Source: Salegentibacter flavus (GTDB lineage Bacteria > Bacteroidota > Bacteroidia > Flavobacteriales > Flavobacteriaceae). Taken from it: a DNA stretch of 64,000 nt. The stretch lies in assembly GCF_900115145.1 (NCBI RefSeq), contig NZ_FOVL01000003.1:157283-221282 (forward strand), written 5' to 3'. Under the pieces are notes generated by a model. It saw nothing but the letters and a program-made list of their open reading frames with translations, did not search any database and was not told the DNA's origin. A program made the translations under genes and the position numbers. Of the stretch, positions 49,390-58,329 are shown piece by piece (position 1 is the stretch's first letter; each line of letters begins with the position of its first letter).

Positions 49390-50697
49390 ATGAGTAAAAA
49401 AGTGAATATTTTTTGGTTTAGACGTGATCTTAGGTTAGACGATAATGTCGGTTTTCTCGAAGCATTGAAATCCAGAAATCCGGTATTGCCAATTTTTATT
49501 TTCGATACTGAAATCCTTGGTAAATTACCTCAGGATGATGCCCGGGTGACTTTTATCCACGAGCAGCTTCAGCAAATGCGAAAAGAACTTCAGGACGATT
49601 GTAACAGTTCTATCGCGATGTATCACGGAAAACCAAAAAACATTTTTCAGCAGTTAATTAAGGAGTATGAAATTGTTGAAGTATTCACTAATCACGATTA
49701 CGAACCCTACGCCAAAAAAAGAGATAAAGAAATAGCCGATTTACTTTCCGAAAATAATATTGAATTCAGCACTTTTAAAGATCAGGTTATTTTCGAAAAA
49801 AATGAAGTAGTTAAAAAAGATGGCGATCCGTATATTGTATATACGCCATACATGAAAGTTTGGAAAGATCAGTTTAAGTCACTTGATCTTAAAATTCATT
49901 ATACCAGCCAATATTTAGATAATATCGTCAAAAATACGAGATTACCGAATCTAAGTTTAAAGGATATTGGCTTTAAATCTTCAGAAATTAAAGTCCCGGA
50001 ATATGATGTGACGCCTACTTTAATTCAGCAATACGAAAACACTCGAAATATACCGGGAAAAGATGGTACTTCCAGACTTGGTCCTCATCTGCGCTTCGGA
50101 ACAGTTAGCGTTCGTAAAATGGTAAAAAAGGCCAATGCCGAAAGCAATAAAACTTTTCTTGAAGAACTGATTTGGCGGGAATTTTTTATGCAGGTTTTAT
50201 ACCACAATCCCGAAACGCTAACCAATGCTTTCAAAAAGAAGTACGACCGCATTCAATGGCGAAATAACGAAGATGAATATGAAAGGTGGAAAACCGGCAA
50301 AACGGGCTATCCATTAGTAGACGCCGGAATGCGTCAACTAAAGGAATCTGGTTTTATGCATAATAGAGTGAGAATGCTGGTTGGGAGTTTTCTTTGCAAA
50401 CATTTGCTCATTGACTGGCGCTGGGGTGAGGCCTATTTTGCCGAAAAACTTCTGGATTACGAAATGGCTTCTAACGTGGGGAACTGGCAATGGGTTGCAG
50501 GCAGCGGCGTAGATGCTGTGCCATATTTTAGAATTTTTAATCCTACCACTCAAATTGAAAAATTTGATAAGGATAGGAAATATATCAAAAAATGGGTTCA
50601 GGAATACGACACCGAAGATTACCCGCAACCCATGATAGACCATAAGGAAGCAAGGGAACGTGCGCTTAGCACCTACAAGCAAGCTCTGAACAATTAA
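49390..50697 (+). CDS. Deoxyribodipyrimidine photolyase / cryptochrome family
   Basis: FAD/antenna photolyase family protein of 435 residues. N-terminal antenna domain: [20 protein letters not shown]. The C-terminal FAD domain shows [37 protein letters not shown], the [20 protein letters not shown] helix and [20 protein letters not shown], all typical of class I CPD photolyases. Light-driven repair of pyrimidine dimers is the likely function, though cryptochromes share the fold. Its ATG follows the SDR stop with no gap, and its stop overlaps the convergent kdsB stop through TTAA. Confidence 0.92.
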   Translation: MSKKVNIFWFRRDLRLDDNVGFLEALKSRNPVLPIFIFDTEILGKLPQDDARVTFIHEQLQQMRKELQDDCNSSIAMYHGKPKNIFQQLIKEYEIVEVFTNHDYEPYAKKRDKEIADLLSENNIEFSTFKDQVIFEKNEVVKKDGDPYIVYTPYMKVWKDQFKSLDLKIHYTSQYLDNIVKNTRLPNLSLKDIGFKSSEIKVPEYDVTPTLIQQYENTRNIPGKDGTSRLGPHLRFGTVSVRKMVKKANAESNKTFLEELIWREFFMQVLYHNPETLTNAFKKKYDRIQWRNNEDEYERWKTGKTGYPLVDAGMRQLKESGFMHNRVRMLVGSFLCKHLLIDWRWGEAYFAEKLLDYEMASNVGNWQWVAGSGVDAVPYFRIFNPTTQIEKFDKDRKYIKKWVQEYDTEDYPQPMIDHKEARERALSTYKQALNN

Positions 50698-51437
50698 TCC
50701 TTAAACATCTTACGTGCCTTCTCCAGGTCTTCTGGAGTATCGATCCCAATGGTTTGATGTGAGGTTTCCACCATTTTAATATTCTTCGCGTATTCCAGGT
50801 AACGTATGGCTTCAATTTTTTCAGCGGCTTCCAGCGATAACATCGGGAAGCTGTAAAAATCTATAAGCGCCTGCTTTCTGAAAGCATAAATCCCTACATG
50901 TTTAAAATAGGTAACCCTTGCTTCGGTATTTCTTGGGTAAGGAATCGGAAACCTTGAAAAATAAAGTGCAAAATCATTTTTATTAGTGATCACCTTTACA
51001 TTGTTTGGGTTGGTGATCTCTTCACTTCCGGACATGGCGGTTTTTAATGAAGCTAGGTCAATAATTCCGGCATCATCTTCCCGGAAAACATTTAGAAGTT
51101 TAACCAGGCTTTCTTTGTCGATAAAAGGTTCGTCACCCTGCACATTTACCACAATGTCTACGTCCATATCCATTACCGCTTCGGCGATACGATCGCTGCC
51201 ACATTCGTGTTCCTTTTTGCTTTTTATCGCCTTTCCTCCAAAAGACTTTATTTCTGCAAAGATCTCATCACTATCGGTCACTACATAAACTTCCTCAAAC
51301 AAATTAGTGTTTAAGGCGGCTTCATAAGTTCTTCTAATTACAGTCTTTCCGGCCAGATCCTGCATCAACTTCCCCGGAAAACGGGAAGCCTCATAACGAG
51401 CGGGGACCATAGCTATTATTCTAAGTGGGTTGTTCAC
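50694..51437 (-). CDS. kdsB: 3-deoxy-manno-octulosonate cytidylyltransferase
   Basis: CMP-Kdo synthetase of 247 residues: CTP + Kdo gives CMP-Kdo for lipid A core building. Motifs are [20 protein letters not shown] at the N-terminus, [16 protein letters not shown] near residue 95 and [16 protein letters not shown] near 185, with [20 protein letters not shown] towards the end, all at family-typical places. Its stop shares TTAA with the convergent photolyase. It is followed on the minus strand, in the upstream direction, by the helicase gene with 12 bases between. Confidence 0.96.
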   Translation of the reverse strand: MNNPLRIIAMVPARYEASRFPGKLMQDLAGKTVIRRTYEAALNTNLFEEVYVVTDSDEIFAEIKSFGGKAIKSKKEHECGSDRIAEAVMDMDVDIVVNVQGDEPFIDKESLVKLLNVFREDDAGIIDLASLKTAMSGSEEITNPNNVKVITNKNDFALYFSRFPIPYPRNTEARVTYFKHVGIYAFRKQALIDFYSFPMLSLEAAEKIEAIRYLEYAKNIKMVETSHQTIGIDTPEDLEKARKMFKD

Positions 51438-51449
51438 GGTTAAGTATTT

Positions 51450-52886
51450 TTAATTTTCAGTAAAAAAATCATCTTTAAAACCGATAAGATACAATTTATC
51501 GGTGGCCCGGGTAATGGCGGTATAGAGCCAACGTAAATATTCTTTTCCAACGCCTTCGGGCAGGTAAGGTTGCTCAATAAATATAGTATGCCATTGCCCA
51601 CCCTGGGATTTATGACAGGTCATCGCATAAGAAAATTTGATCTGCAAAGCGTTAAAGAATTTATTGTTCTTCACTTTCATAAACTTCTTGTATTTAGAAG
51701 TTTCATCGGCATAATCTTTCATCACCTCCTGGTAAAGCTGGTTGGATTCGTCGTAGGTGAGCGAAGGCGTATTACTGGTTAAGGTATCCAGCATCACCAC
51801 GGTTTCAAAAGGTCGCATATTGGGGTAATCTACCATTTGAACCCTAACCTCGGCAAAACGAAAACCATAGAGCTCCTTTATGCTGAAGATTTCGAGAACC
51901 TTTACGATATCGCCATTAGCTATAAAACCTGCTTCTGAGCTGGGTTTTATCCAGAAATAGTTATTCTTCACCACCATAAGATAATCCCCCGCCGAAATCT
52001 CTTCTTCCTGGAAGAGAATGCGCGACCTTATTTGTTCATTATAAAGATTAGCTCTTTTGTTCGATCTAACAATAATACTGGTTTCCTCGTGGCCAAGATT
52101 AGAGTAAGACTCCTCTATAGCATCCATAATCTCATATCCATCCCGAAGCCTTATCACATCGGCTTTAGAGCTGAGTTGAAATTTAAAACTCTCATAAAAG
52201 CCATCCTGAAGACATTCTCTAATTCGGGTAGCATTCAGAAGAATATCGCTTTCCTCTGCCTGGCGCACCACTTCGTCCAGTTCAATATGCTGGACCTCTT
52301 TGTTATAGGCAAATTGAAGTTTATCGGCTTCTAGCGCAGGGCTTATTTCCATCTTCACGGGTGGCAATTGTGCGGTGTCCCCAATTAGAATTAATTTGCA
52401 ATTATGCCCGGAATATACATACTGAATGAGATCATCCAGCAGACTACCGTTTTCCATTAGCTTGGACTCTCCGGGAGTATCTGAGATCATCGAGGCCTCA
52501 TCTACTATAAAAATGCTGTTCTTATGCTTATTAGGCTGAAGTACAAATTGCACCCCCGAACCTCTTGATTTTTTCGGAAAATAAATCTTCTTATGTATTG
52601 TAAAGGCTTCTTTTTTGGAATAATTGGCGATCACTTTTGCGGCCCTTCCGGTTGGTGCCATCAAGATCCCTGATTTTTTGATCTTCCAAAGATTTTTTAC
52701 CAGGGTACTTATTATTGTGGTTTTACCGGTTCCGGCGAAGCCTTTTAGCATAAAAATAGATTCCGTGGAATTGGAATTCACAAAGTCTGCAAGCTGTTGT
52801 AGGGCGATATCCTGCTTCGCCTTGGCGGGAAAACCCAGGTCGTCTAAAAGAAGCTTATAAAAACCAGCCGAAGTGAGTTCTTTCAT
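51450..52886 (-). CDS. ATP-dependent RecD-like DNA helicase (UvrD_C_2 family)
   Basis: A 478-residue superfamily-1B helicase-like protein. Walker A MLKGFAGTGKTTIISTLVKN is near residue 45, Walker B IFIVDEASMISD near 130, and the later VYSGHNCKLILIGDTAQLPP motif III near 165; a C-terminal UvrD_C_2 segment (FSYAMTCHKSQGGQWHTIF) and YTAITRATDKLYLIGF close it. It is shorter than RecD2 and lacks an obvious N-terminal domain. Likely role is DNA repair; it is probably cotranscribed with kdsB, 12 bases apart. Confidence 0.9.
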   Translation of the reverse strand: MKELTSAGFYKLLLDDLGFPAKAKQDIALQQLADFVNSNSTESIFMLKGFAGTGKTTIISTLVKNLWKIKKSGILMAPTGRAAKVIANYSKKEAFTIHKKIYFPKKSRGSGVQFVLQPNKHKNSIFIVDEASMISDTPGESKLMENGSLLDDLIQYVYSGHNCKLILIGDTAQLPPVKMEISPALEADKLQFAYNKEVQHIELDEVVRQAEESDILLNATRIRECLQDGFYESFKFQLSSKADVIRLRDGYEIMDAIEESYSNLGHEETSIIVRSNKRANLYNEQIRSRILFQEEEISAGDYLMVVKNNYFWIKPSSEAGFIANGDIVKVLEIFSIKELYGFRFAEVRVQMVDYPNMRPFETVVMLDTLTSNTPSLTYDESNQLYQEVMKDYADETSKYKKFMKVKNNKFFNALQIKFSYAMTCHKSQGGQWHTIFIEQPYLPEGVGKEYLRWLYTAITRATDKLYLIGFKDDFFTEN

Positions 52887-52957
52887 AGGAAATTGTCAAA
52901 ATTCAAAGATAGGAATGGATTTTTAGGGAAGAAACTTTTACGAATAAAAAAAAATTG

Positions 52958-52965
52958 TAGATTTG
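52958..52965 (+). promoter_or_regulatory. -7 promoter box TAGATTTG
   Basis: Exact TAnnTTTG match 38 bases before the ATG at 53004, opening the run through rsmD. Confidence 0.62.
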
Positions 52966-53003
52966 TCGTGAAACACTAATATTATCTTAAAAAATACGAA
53001 AGC

Positions 53004-53654
53004 ATGAGACTTGCAATTCAATTACTTCTTTGGGTGGTGATCATTGGTCTGGCCTACCTTACCTTTGATGCAGTTTACCAACCAATTCAATTCGACAAGG
53101 TTAAACAAAAACGCTACGCCAAAGTAATTGAAAACCTAAAGGATATCCGTGAGGCAGAACTTGCCTACATGGAGGTTACCGGACAATTCCAGGGAGATTT
53201 TGACAAATTGGTGCAATTTCTTGACACTGCTGAATTTGCCATTACTCAAAGAAGAGATACTGTTATTTTGGACGAAGAATACAAAAAGACTTATGGGGTT
53301 GATGAATACATTGAAAAAGTGATTATTGATACTCTTGACTTCGTACCCGTTAAAGATTCCTTATTTAAAGGAGACCGAGAGCGTTATACCGAAATGATCA
53401 ATGTGCCTATAGAAGGTGTAGATGCAAAATTTGAACTTGAAGCAGGAACCATGAAAAAAGGAGACAGAGATATTCCTGTGTTTGAAGCCAAAGTTGCTAA
53501 AAGCATTGTTCTTGCAGACCAGGACAGAGACCTTGTTCTTCAGGAAAACGAAATCCAATCGGTAGACGATGTGAACGGCCGTTACATCAGGGTGGGCTCT
53601 ATGGAAGAGATTAAAACCACTGGAAACTGGCCAAAAGTATATGGTGACGAATAA
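53004..53654 (+). CDS. Conserved membrane-anchored protein, unknown
   Basis: A 216-residue protein with one N-terminal transmembrane helix (LAIQLLLWVVIIGLAYLTF, residues 3-21) and a charged, mostly helical then mixed ectodomain of about 190 residues. Features include IREAELAYMEVTGQFQGDFD, which resembles pilin-like or type IV assembly N-terminal helices only loosely. No family is assigned. It opens a four-gene run: the DUF3822 gene starts 14 bases inside its end, followed by rsmD and a small protein. The run is typical of Flavobacteria. Confidence 0.8.
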   Translation: MRLAIQLLLWVVIIGLAYLTFDAVYQPIQFDKVKQKRYAKVIENLKDIREAELAYMEVTGQFQGDFDKLVQFLDTAEFAITQRRDTVILDEEYKKTYGVDEYIEKVIIDTLDFVPVKDSLFKGDRERYTEMINVPIEGVDAKFELEAGTMKKGDRDIPVFEAKVAKSIVLADQDRDLVLQENEIQSVDDVNGRYIRVGSMEEIKTTGNWPKVYGDE

Positions 53655-54456
53655 ACAAACCCAAACAAACTTAAAACTGTCCATTCAGGTTAGCCTGGAT
53701 GGACTTTCTTTTTGTATTCTGGATACTAAACAGGAAGAATTCATCTTTTTTAAAAAGCTGAGTTTTGAACGGCAACTAGACCCAGTGAAGATTCTTCAGA
53801 AGATAGAACGGGAATACCAAAATGAAAAGGCGCTTCAGCAAAACATAGGCGAAATAAGTTTGATCTTTGATAATCCCTTATATACTCTTGTTCCTTCAAA
53901 GCTTTTTATTGAAGAACAGGCCTCAAATTATCTTAAATTCAATACCAGGATACTTAAAACAGATTTTATAGCCCACGATGAAATAAACACTGCCAGGGCT
54001 GTTTGTGTTTATATTCCCTACGCCAATATCATAAATTATTTCTTTGACAAGTATGGCGAATTTGAATACAAACACAGTATTTCAGTTTTATTGGAAAATT
54101 TACTGAAAAAAGAAAAAAACAATTCCCCGCGCGTTTACCTTTATAATAAATCGGGCAGCTACGATCTTGTTGTTATTGAAGAAGGCAAGCTTCTCTTCTG
54201 TAACAGCTTCCAGTATGAAACCCCGGAAGACTTTCTTTATTATCTCCTTTTTACTGCGGAACAGCTGAACCTTGATCCCGAAAAATTTGATCTACAGATT
54301 TTCGGAAAGATTTCTGAAGAGTCTGACTTATATCAACTTGCTTACACCTATATAAAAAATATAAGCCTTACCGAACACAGCACAAAAAAGACTTTCAGTA
54401 AACCAGAAGAAAAGCAGCAAGCTGAAGCTGAATTTGTTCTTTTAAATTCATTCTAA
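53641..54456 (+). CDS. DUF3822 family protein
   Basis: A 271-residue protein matching the DUF3822 family by its start (LKLSIQVSLDGLSFCILDTK) and the central FIAHDEINTARAVCVYIPYA. Family members are placed next to rsmD in most Bacteroidota and are distant relatives of actin-like ATPases (PilM/FtsA-type fold), but no function is established. It overlaps the previous gene by 14 bases and its TAA overlaps the rsmD ATG by one base (TAATG), so translation is probably coupled. Confidence 0.88.
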   Translation: MVTNKQTQTNLKLSIQVSLDGLSFCILDTKQEEFIFFKKLSFERQLDPVKILQKIEREYQNEKALQQNIGEISLIFDNPLYTLVPSKLFIEEQASNYLKFNTRILKTDFIAHDEINTARAVCVYIPYANIINYFFDKYGEFEYKHSISVLLENLLKKEKNNSPRVYLYNKSGSYDLVVIEEGKLLFCNSFQYETPEDFLYYLLFTAEQLNLDPEKFDLQIFGKISEESDLYQLAYTYIKNISLTEHSTKKTFSKPEEKQQAEAEFVLLNSF

Positions 54457-54989
54457 TGCGAATCATTTCAGGAAAACACAAAGGGAGACGACTAATTGCT
54501 CCCAAAAAATTACCCGTGCGGCCCACTACAGATATGGCCAAGGAAGCCCTATTCAATATTCTGAATAATCGCTTTAATTTGAACGGGCTTCAGGTGCTTG
54601 ACCTGTTTTCGGGCACCGGAAATATCGCCTATGAGTTTTCTTCCCGGGGCGCTTCTGCCATCACCGCTGTTGACGAGAATTTTGATTGCGTAAAGTTCAT
54701 AAAAAAGACTTCTACGGAACTCGATATGAACATTAATGTGATAAAAAGCGATGTTTATAAATATCTCGAAAAGGCGCCAATCAAAGCAGATATCATCTTT
54801 GCCGATCCACCCTATGATTTTGAACCTGATGCTTTTCAGAAAATTGCTTATCTTATTTTCGAAAAAGAGCTCCTCCTTGAAGGCGGAATTCTCATATTAG
54901 AACACTCAAAGCATACTGATCTTTCTGAATTGGAACATTTTAAAGAATCCAGAAAATACGGAAGTTCGGTTTTTAGCTTTTTTGAGTAA
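54456..54989 (+). CDS. rsmD: 16S rRNA guanine-N2 methyltransferase
   Basis: Methylates G966 of 16S rRNA with SAM. The 177-residue chain shows the family start MRIISGKHKGRRLIAPKKLP, the VRPTTDMAKEALFNIL segment, SAM motif VLDLFSGTGNIAYEF near residue 48 and the catalytic DPPY motif (IIFADPPYDFEP) near 112. The length is normal. It overlaps the DUF3822 stop by one base. Nothing unusual. Confidence 0.96.
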   Translation: MRIISGKHKGRRLIAPKKLPVRPTTDMAKEALFNILNNRFNLNGLQVLDLFSGTGNIAYEFSSRGASAITAVDENFDCVKFIKKTSTELDMNINVIKSDVYKYLEKAPIKADIIFADPPYDFEPDAFQKIAYLIFEKELLLEGGILILEHSKHTDLSELEHFKESRKYGSSVFSFFE

Positions 54990-55001
54990 AAGCCTATCAA
55001 C

Positions 55002-55382
55002 ATGGAATCTTTGTTAAAAACTATAGAGCTTAAGGATACCAGCCTTGAGTTTTATAGTAATTATGTGATCTCAAATGTAAAAGAAGATGTGATTTTTGAA
55101 GATCATCACGTGGAACAGATTTTAAAGATATGCAACGTAGTTTTTAATTTTCAACCATTTGTATATATTTCCAACCGCAGGGTGGCCTACAATGTAAATC
55201 CCACTATTTATTTCGGTTTAAAAAATCTCGATGATCTGGTTGGAATAGCAATAGTTACCAATGAGTCAAAGGGACAAAAAACCGCCCATTTTGAAAAGCA
55301 ATTTTCTCCGATTCCTTTTGATATTTTCACCAATATGGAAGAGGCTATAGCCTGGTCGAAAAGTTTATTGAATAAAAAATAA
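55002..55382 (+). CDS. Small conserved protein, possibly STAS/SpoIIAA-like
   Basis: A 126-residue soluble protein with alternating helices and strands (VSNVKEDVIFEDHHVEQILK-like region, seen as NVKEDVIFEDHHVEQILKI, then FVYISNRRVAYNVNPTIYFG). It resembles STAS-like proteins of Bacteroidota but the match is weak. It starts 12 bases after rsmD, ends at the 3' end of the minus-strand RNase P RNA, and so has no room for its own terminator. Confidence 0.72.
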   Translation: MESLLKTIELKDTSLEFYSNYVISNVKEDVIFEDHHVEQILKICNVVFNFQPFVYISNRRVAYNVNPTIYFGLKNLDDLVGIAIVTNESKGQKTAHFEKQFSPIPFDIFTNMEEAIAWSKSLLNKK

Positions 55383-55713
55383 AGCAGGCCTGTAAGCCGG
55401 ATTCTGTAAAGCCTGAAAAAATCAGACTCCCCTTATCATTTATCTGAAGTTTTTGTTACCAAAAACCTTGAGCTGCCTACCCTCCGGTAGCAGACGGGCC
55501 GTCTGCAAGCACCGGTTTACATGGCATTGCACCGCATAGAGTTTACCTGATTTCACTACAGCATTACCTGTACATCCTTTCTGCTGCACTTGTCCTAATC
55601 CCTAACCCGATAGCTATCGGGACGGAACCGGTGGGCGTTACCCACTATGCTGCCCTGTGGTGTCCGGACTTTCCTCCATCCCTCTAAAGGAACAGCGATA
55701 AGGCGGCCTGCTT
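55383..55713 (-). ncRNA. rnpB: RNase P RNA
   Basis: Catalytic RNA for tRNA 5' processing, on the minus strand. Read 5' to 3', it opens with P1 GCAGGCC, then has the universal GGAGGAAAGTCCGGAC, ACAGGGCAGC, GGTAACGCCCACC, AAGTGCAGCAGAAAG, GGTAAACTCTATGCGG, GGTAGGCAGCTCAAG and the closing AATCCGGCTTACAGGCCTGC. P1 is formed by 55705-55711 and 55384-55390. It abuts the stop of the small gene on the other strand. The probable P9 hairpin is extended and contains a 16-bp palindrome. Confidence 0.95.
55606..55621. repeat. 16-bp palindrome inside RNase P RNA
   Basis: CCCGATAGCTATCGGG is a perfect palindrome located, in the RNA, at the tip of the likely P9 hairpin after the P8 stem. The same type of palindrome is a dispersed intergenic element in some Bacteroidota genomes; that statement is from general knowledge and was not searched. 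Confidence 0.75.
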
Positions 55714-55830
55714 TAAGCTGCAAAGATAATTTAAATTCCTTGCTTTTATGATTCGGTAGACTAATTCATTTTTTATGCCAGAAAATTAAAAATATAGGCC
55801 TATGTTTCTAGGACTTAAGCCGGCTATTTT

Positions 55831-55838
55831 TATATTTG
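55831..55838 (+). promoter_or_regulatory. -7 promoter box TATATTTG (dnaX)
   Basis: Exact TAnnTTTG match 18 bases before the dnaX ATG at 55856. It excludes the longer frame starting at 55802, which lies upstream of the box. Confidence 0.68.
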
Positions 55839-55855
55839 TTGTTCAAATAATTTCG

Positions 55856-57742
55856 ATGGAACATTTTATAGTATCGGCAAGAAAATACAGGCCACAAAGC
55901 TTTAGAGATGTCGTGGGCCAGCAGGCTATTACTAATACTTTAAAGAATGCCATTGAAAACAATCATCTAGCGCAAGCTTTATTGTTTACAGGACCTCGTG
56001 GCGTGGGTAAAACCACCTGTGCCCGTATCCTTTCTAAGATGATCAATCAGGATGGCACCCAAAGTCCCGATGAAGATTTTGCATTCAATATTTTTGAGCT
56101 GGATGCCGCCTCCAATAACTCTGTAGACGATATAAGAAACCTTATCGACCAGGTTCGTATTCCTCCACAGGTTGGAAATTATAAGGTGTATATTATTGAT
56201 GAGGTGCACATGCTCTCTCAATCGGCCTTCAATGCTTTTTTAAAAACCCTGGAGGAGCCACCAAAACACGCCATATTTATTCTTGCCACCACCGAAAAGC
56301 ATAAAATAATACCCACCATACTTTCGCGTTGCCAGATCTTCGATTTTAAACGGATCACCGTTACAGATGCTAAAAATTACCTGGCCTATATCGCAGAACA
56401 GGAAGGGGTAAATGCCGAAGAGGATGCGCTTCACATCATCGCACAAAAAGCCGATGGCGCAATGCGGGATGCACTTTCCATCTATGATCGTGTAGTAAGT
56501 TTTAGCGGGAAAGATCTTACCCGGCAGGCCGTAACCGAAAACCTGAACGTTTTAGATTACGATACCTATATGAAAGTTACCGATCTTATTCTGGAAAACG
56601 ATATTCCAGGTCTGTTGGTAACTTACAACGAGATCTTATCCAGTGGCTTTGACGGTCATCATTTTATAATGGGCCTTGCTTCCCATTTCAGAAATTTACT
56701 GGTTTGTAAAGATCAAAAAACCATACAACTGCTGGAAGTTGGAGAACAAACCAAATCCCGTTATTTCGAACAGGCTAATAAAACCAGTCATCCCTTTCTT
56801 ATTAAGGCCATTGATCTTGCCAATGATTGTGATTTAAAGTACAAGAACAGTCAGAACCAGCGATTGCTGGTGGAACTTTGTCTTATGCAGCTCGCCTCCA
56901 TCACTTTTGATGGAGAAAAAAAAAAGTTTGAACAGCCAATAATTCCGGCGACTTACTATGAAGAAGCCTCTGTAAAGCTTTCTTCGGAAGAAAAAGAGCT
57001 GGTTCGGGAAAATGAACATCAGGAAGAAGCTCCGGCCGCGCCGCAGGAATCTCAACTACCCTCTCCCCAGGCAAACACCGATGGAATAGATGGGCATTGT
57101 GTGAGCGACAACAATAAAAAGTATTATTCCGAGGATGTCCCTGCAGCTGGCGTTTCAGAAGAAAATCCAGAATTCAGTAATTCTGAAGAAGCTTCCCCAG
57201 GGCGAAATAACCAGGAACCTGACAGTTCTGGCGAAACTTCGGCTCAACCTAAGTCCGGTCTAAATAATGATGGCTTACAGAAAGAAAAGGTTTCGGGACT
57301 TTCTCTTAAAAGTATTCGGAAGAAAAAAGAACTGGAAGCCAAGCAACAGGAAAATGCACCTAAAGAACCCGAAAAGCTAACCCAGGAATTCAACGAGACG
57401 CAGTTACACGCGGCCTGGGATGAGTATGTTCATCGCTTAAAGCAACGCGGAGAAAAAATACTGGCTTCCATCCTTGAAACCGACCTTCCGAGTTTAGAAG
57501 GGCTAGACATTGTTCTGGAAATGCCTAATGAAGGTATGAAGATTGACCTTGAGAAAGAGAAAAACAAATTAATGGGTTTTTTGAAAAAGAAACTTCAAAA
57601 CACTGAAATTAGCCTGGTCGTTAAGGTTAATGAAACAAAGGCCAAAACCTTTGCCTTTACCCCGATGGAGAAATACAACAAGCTGAAAGAAAAAAACCCA
57701 CTGCTCGATAAATTAAGAAGCACATTTGATTTAGACGTATAG
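55856..57742 (+). CDS. dnaX: DNA polymerase III subunit gamma/tau
   Basis: Clamp-loader ATPase of 628 residues. N-terminal AAA+ region: RKYRPQSFRDVVGQQAITNT, Walker A LFTGPRGVGKTTCARILSKM near residue 38, Walker B YIIDEVHMLSQSAFNAFLKT near 103 and the sensor/arginine region TILSRCQIFDFKRI. The usual four-cysteine zinc finger after Walker A is absent in this sequence: the segment KMINQDGTQSPDEDF has no cysteines. A long low-complexity linker (Glu/Pro/Ser-rich, about 375-520) leads to a C-terminal tau-like domain. No programmed frameshift site was identified. Next gene starts 2 bases later. Confidence 0.95.
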   Translation: MEHFIVSARKYRPQSFRDVVGQQAITNTLKNAIENNHLAQALLFTGPRGVGKTTCARILSKMINQDGTQSPDEDFAFNIFELDAASNNSVDDIRNLIDQVRIPPQVGNYKVYIIDEVHMLSQSAFNAFLKTLEEPPKHAIFILATTEKHKIIPTILSRCQIFDFKRITVTDAKNYLAYIAEQEGVNAEEDALHIIAQKADGAMRDALSIYDRVVSFSGKDLTRQAVTENLNVLDYDTYMKVTDLILENDIPGLLVTYNEILSSGFDGHHFIMGLASHFRNLLVCKDQKTIQLLEVGEQTKSRYFEQANKTSHPFLIKAIDLANDCDLKYKNSQNQRLLVELCLMQLASITFDGEKKKFEQPIIPATYYEEASVKLSSEEKELVRENEHQEEAPAAPQESQLPSPQANTDGIDGHCVSDNNKKYYSEDVPAAGVSEENPEFSNSEEASPGRNNQEPDSSGETSAQPKSGLNNDGLQKEKVSGLSLKSIRKKKELEAKQQENAPKEPEKLTQEFNETQLHAAWDEYVHRLKQRGEKILASILETDLPSLEGLDIVLEMPNEGMKIDLEKEKNKLMGFLKKKLQNTEISLVVKVNETKAKTFAFTPMEKYNKLKEKNPLLDKLRSTFDLDV

Positions 57743-57744
57743 CT

Positions 57745-58329
57745 ATGTTAGGATTAAAACTACCCACAGACCCACGCTGGGCAAATATCGCCGAAAAGAA
57801 TATCGAGGAAATCCTTGTAGATCACGCCTATTGCGAACAAAAAGCGGCTTCTACGGCAATTTCCCTTATCGTAACTTTTCCAGAACATCCGGAACTTGTA
57901 AACGAAATGACAGCGCTGGCCCGGGAAGAAATGGGGCATTTTAAGATGGTTCACGATAAACTTCAGCAACGCGGACTGAAACTTGGTTGGGAACGCAAAG
58001 ATGAATACGTTATTAAATTGCGTAGTTTCTTTCCAAAAGGCGGTAGCCGAAGTACCCAACTGGTACACCGGCTACTCATCGCTGGCCTTATTGAGGCCCG
58101 AAGCTGCGAGCGGTTCAGGTTACTTTCAGAAAAACTGGAAGATAAAGAACTAGCAGAATTTTACCGGAATTTAATGGTTAGCGAAGCCAATCATTATACT
58201 ATGTTTCTCAAATTCGCCCGGCAATACGGAGAAGATAGAAATGAAGTAGATCGAAAATGGCAGGAATTACTGGAATATGAAGCGCAGATAATGAAAGACC
58301 TGGGCAAAGATGAGACTATCCACGGTTAA
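57745..58329 (+). CDS. miaE: tRNA-(ms2io6A37) hydroxylase
   Basis: Di-iron monooxygenase that hydroxylates the isoprenyl group of ms2i6A37 in tRNA. The 194-residue chain shows LPTDPRWANIAEKNIEEIL, the ligand helices HAYCEQKAASTAISLI and EEMGHFKMVHDKLQQRGL, and the second pair in IEARSCERFRLLSEKL and VSEANHYTMFLKFAR, giving the ExxH and ExxH ferritin-like pattern. It starts 2 bases after dnaX, and its stop overlaps the convergent ppx stop through TTAA. Confidence 0.92.
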   Translation: MLGLKLPTDPRWANIAEKNIEEILVDHAYCEQKAASTAISLIVTFPEHPELVNEMTALAREEMGHFKMVHDKLQQRGLKLGWERKDEYVIKLRSFFPKGGSRSTQLVHRLLIAGLIEARSCERFRLLSEKLEDKELAEFYRNLMVSEANHYTMFLKFARQYGEDRNEVDRKWQELLEYEAQIMKDLGKDETIHG

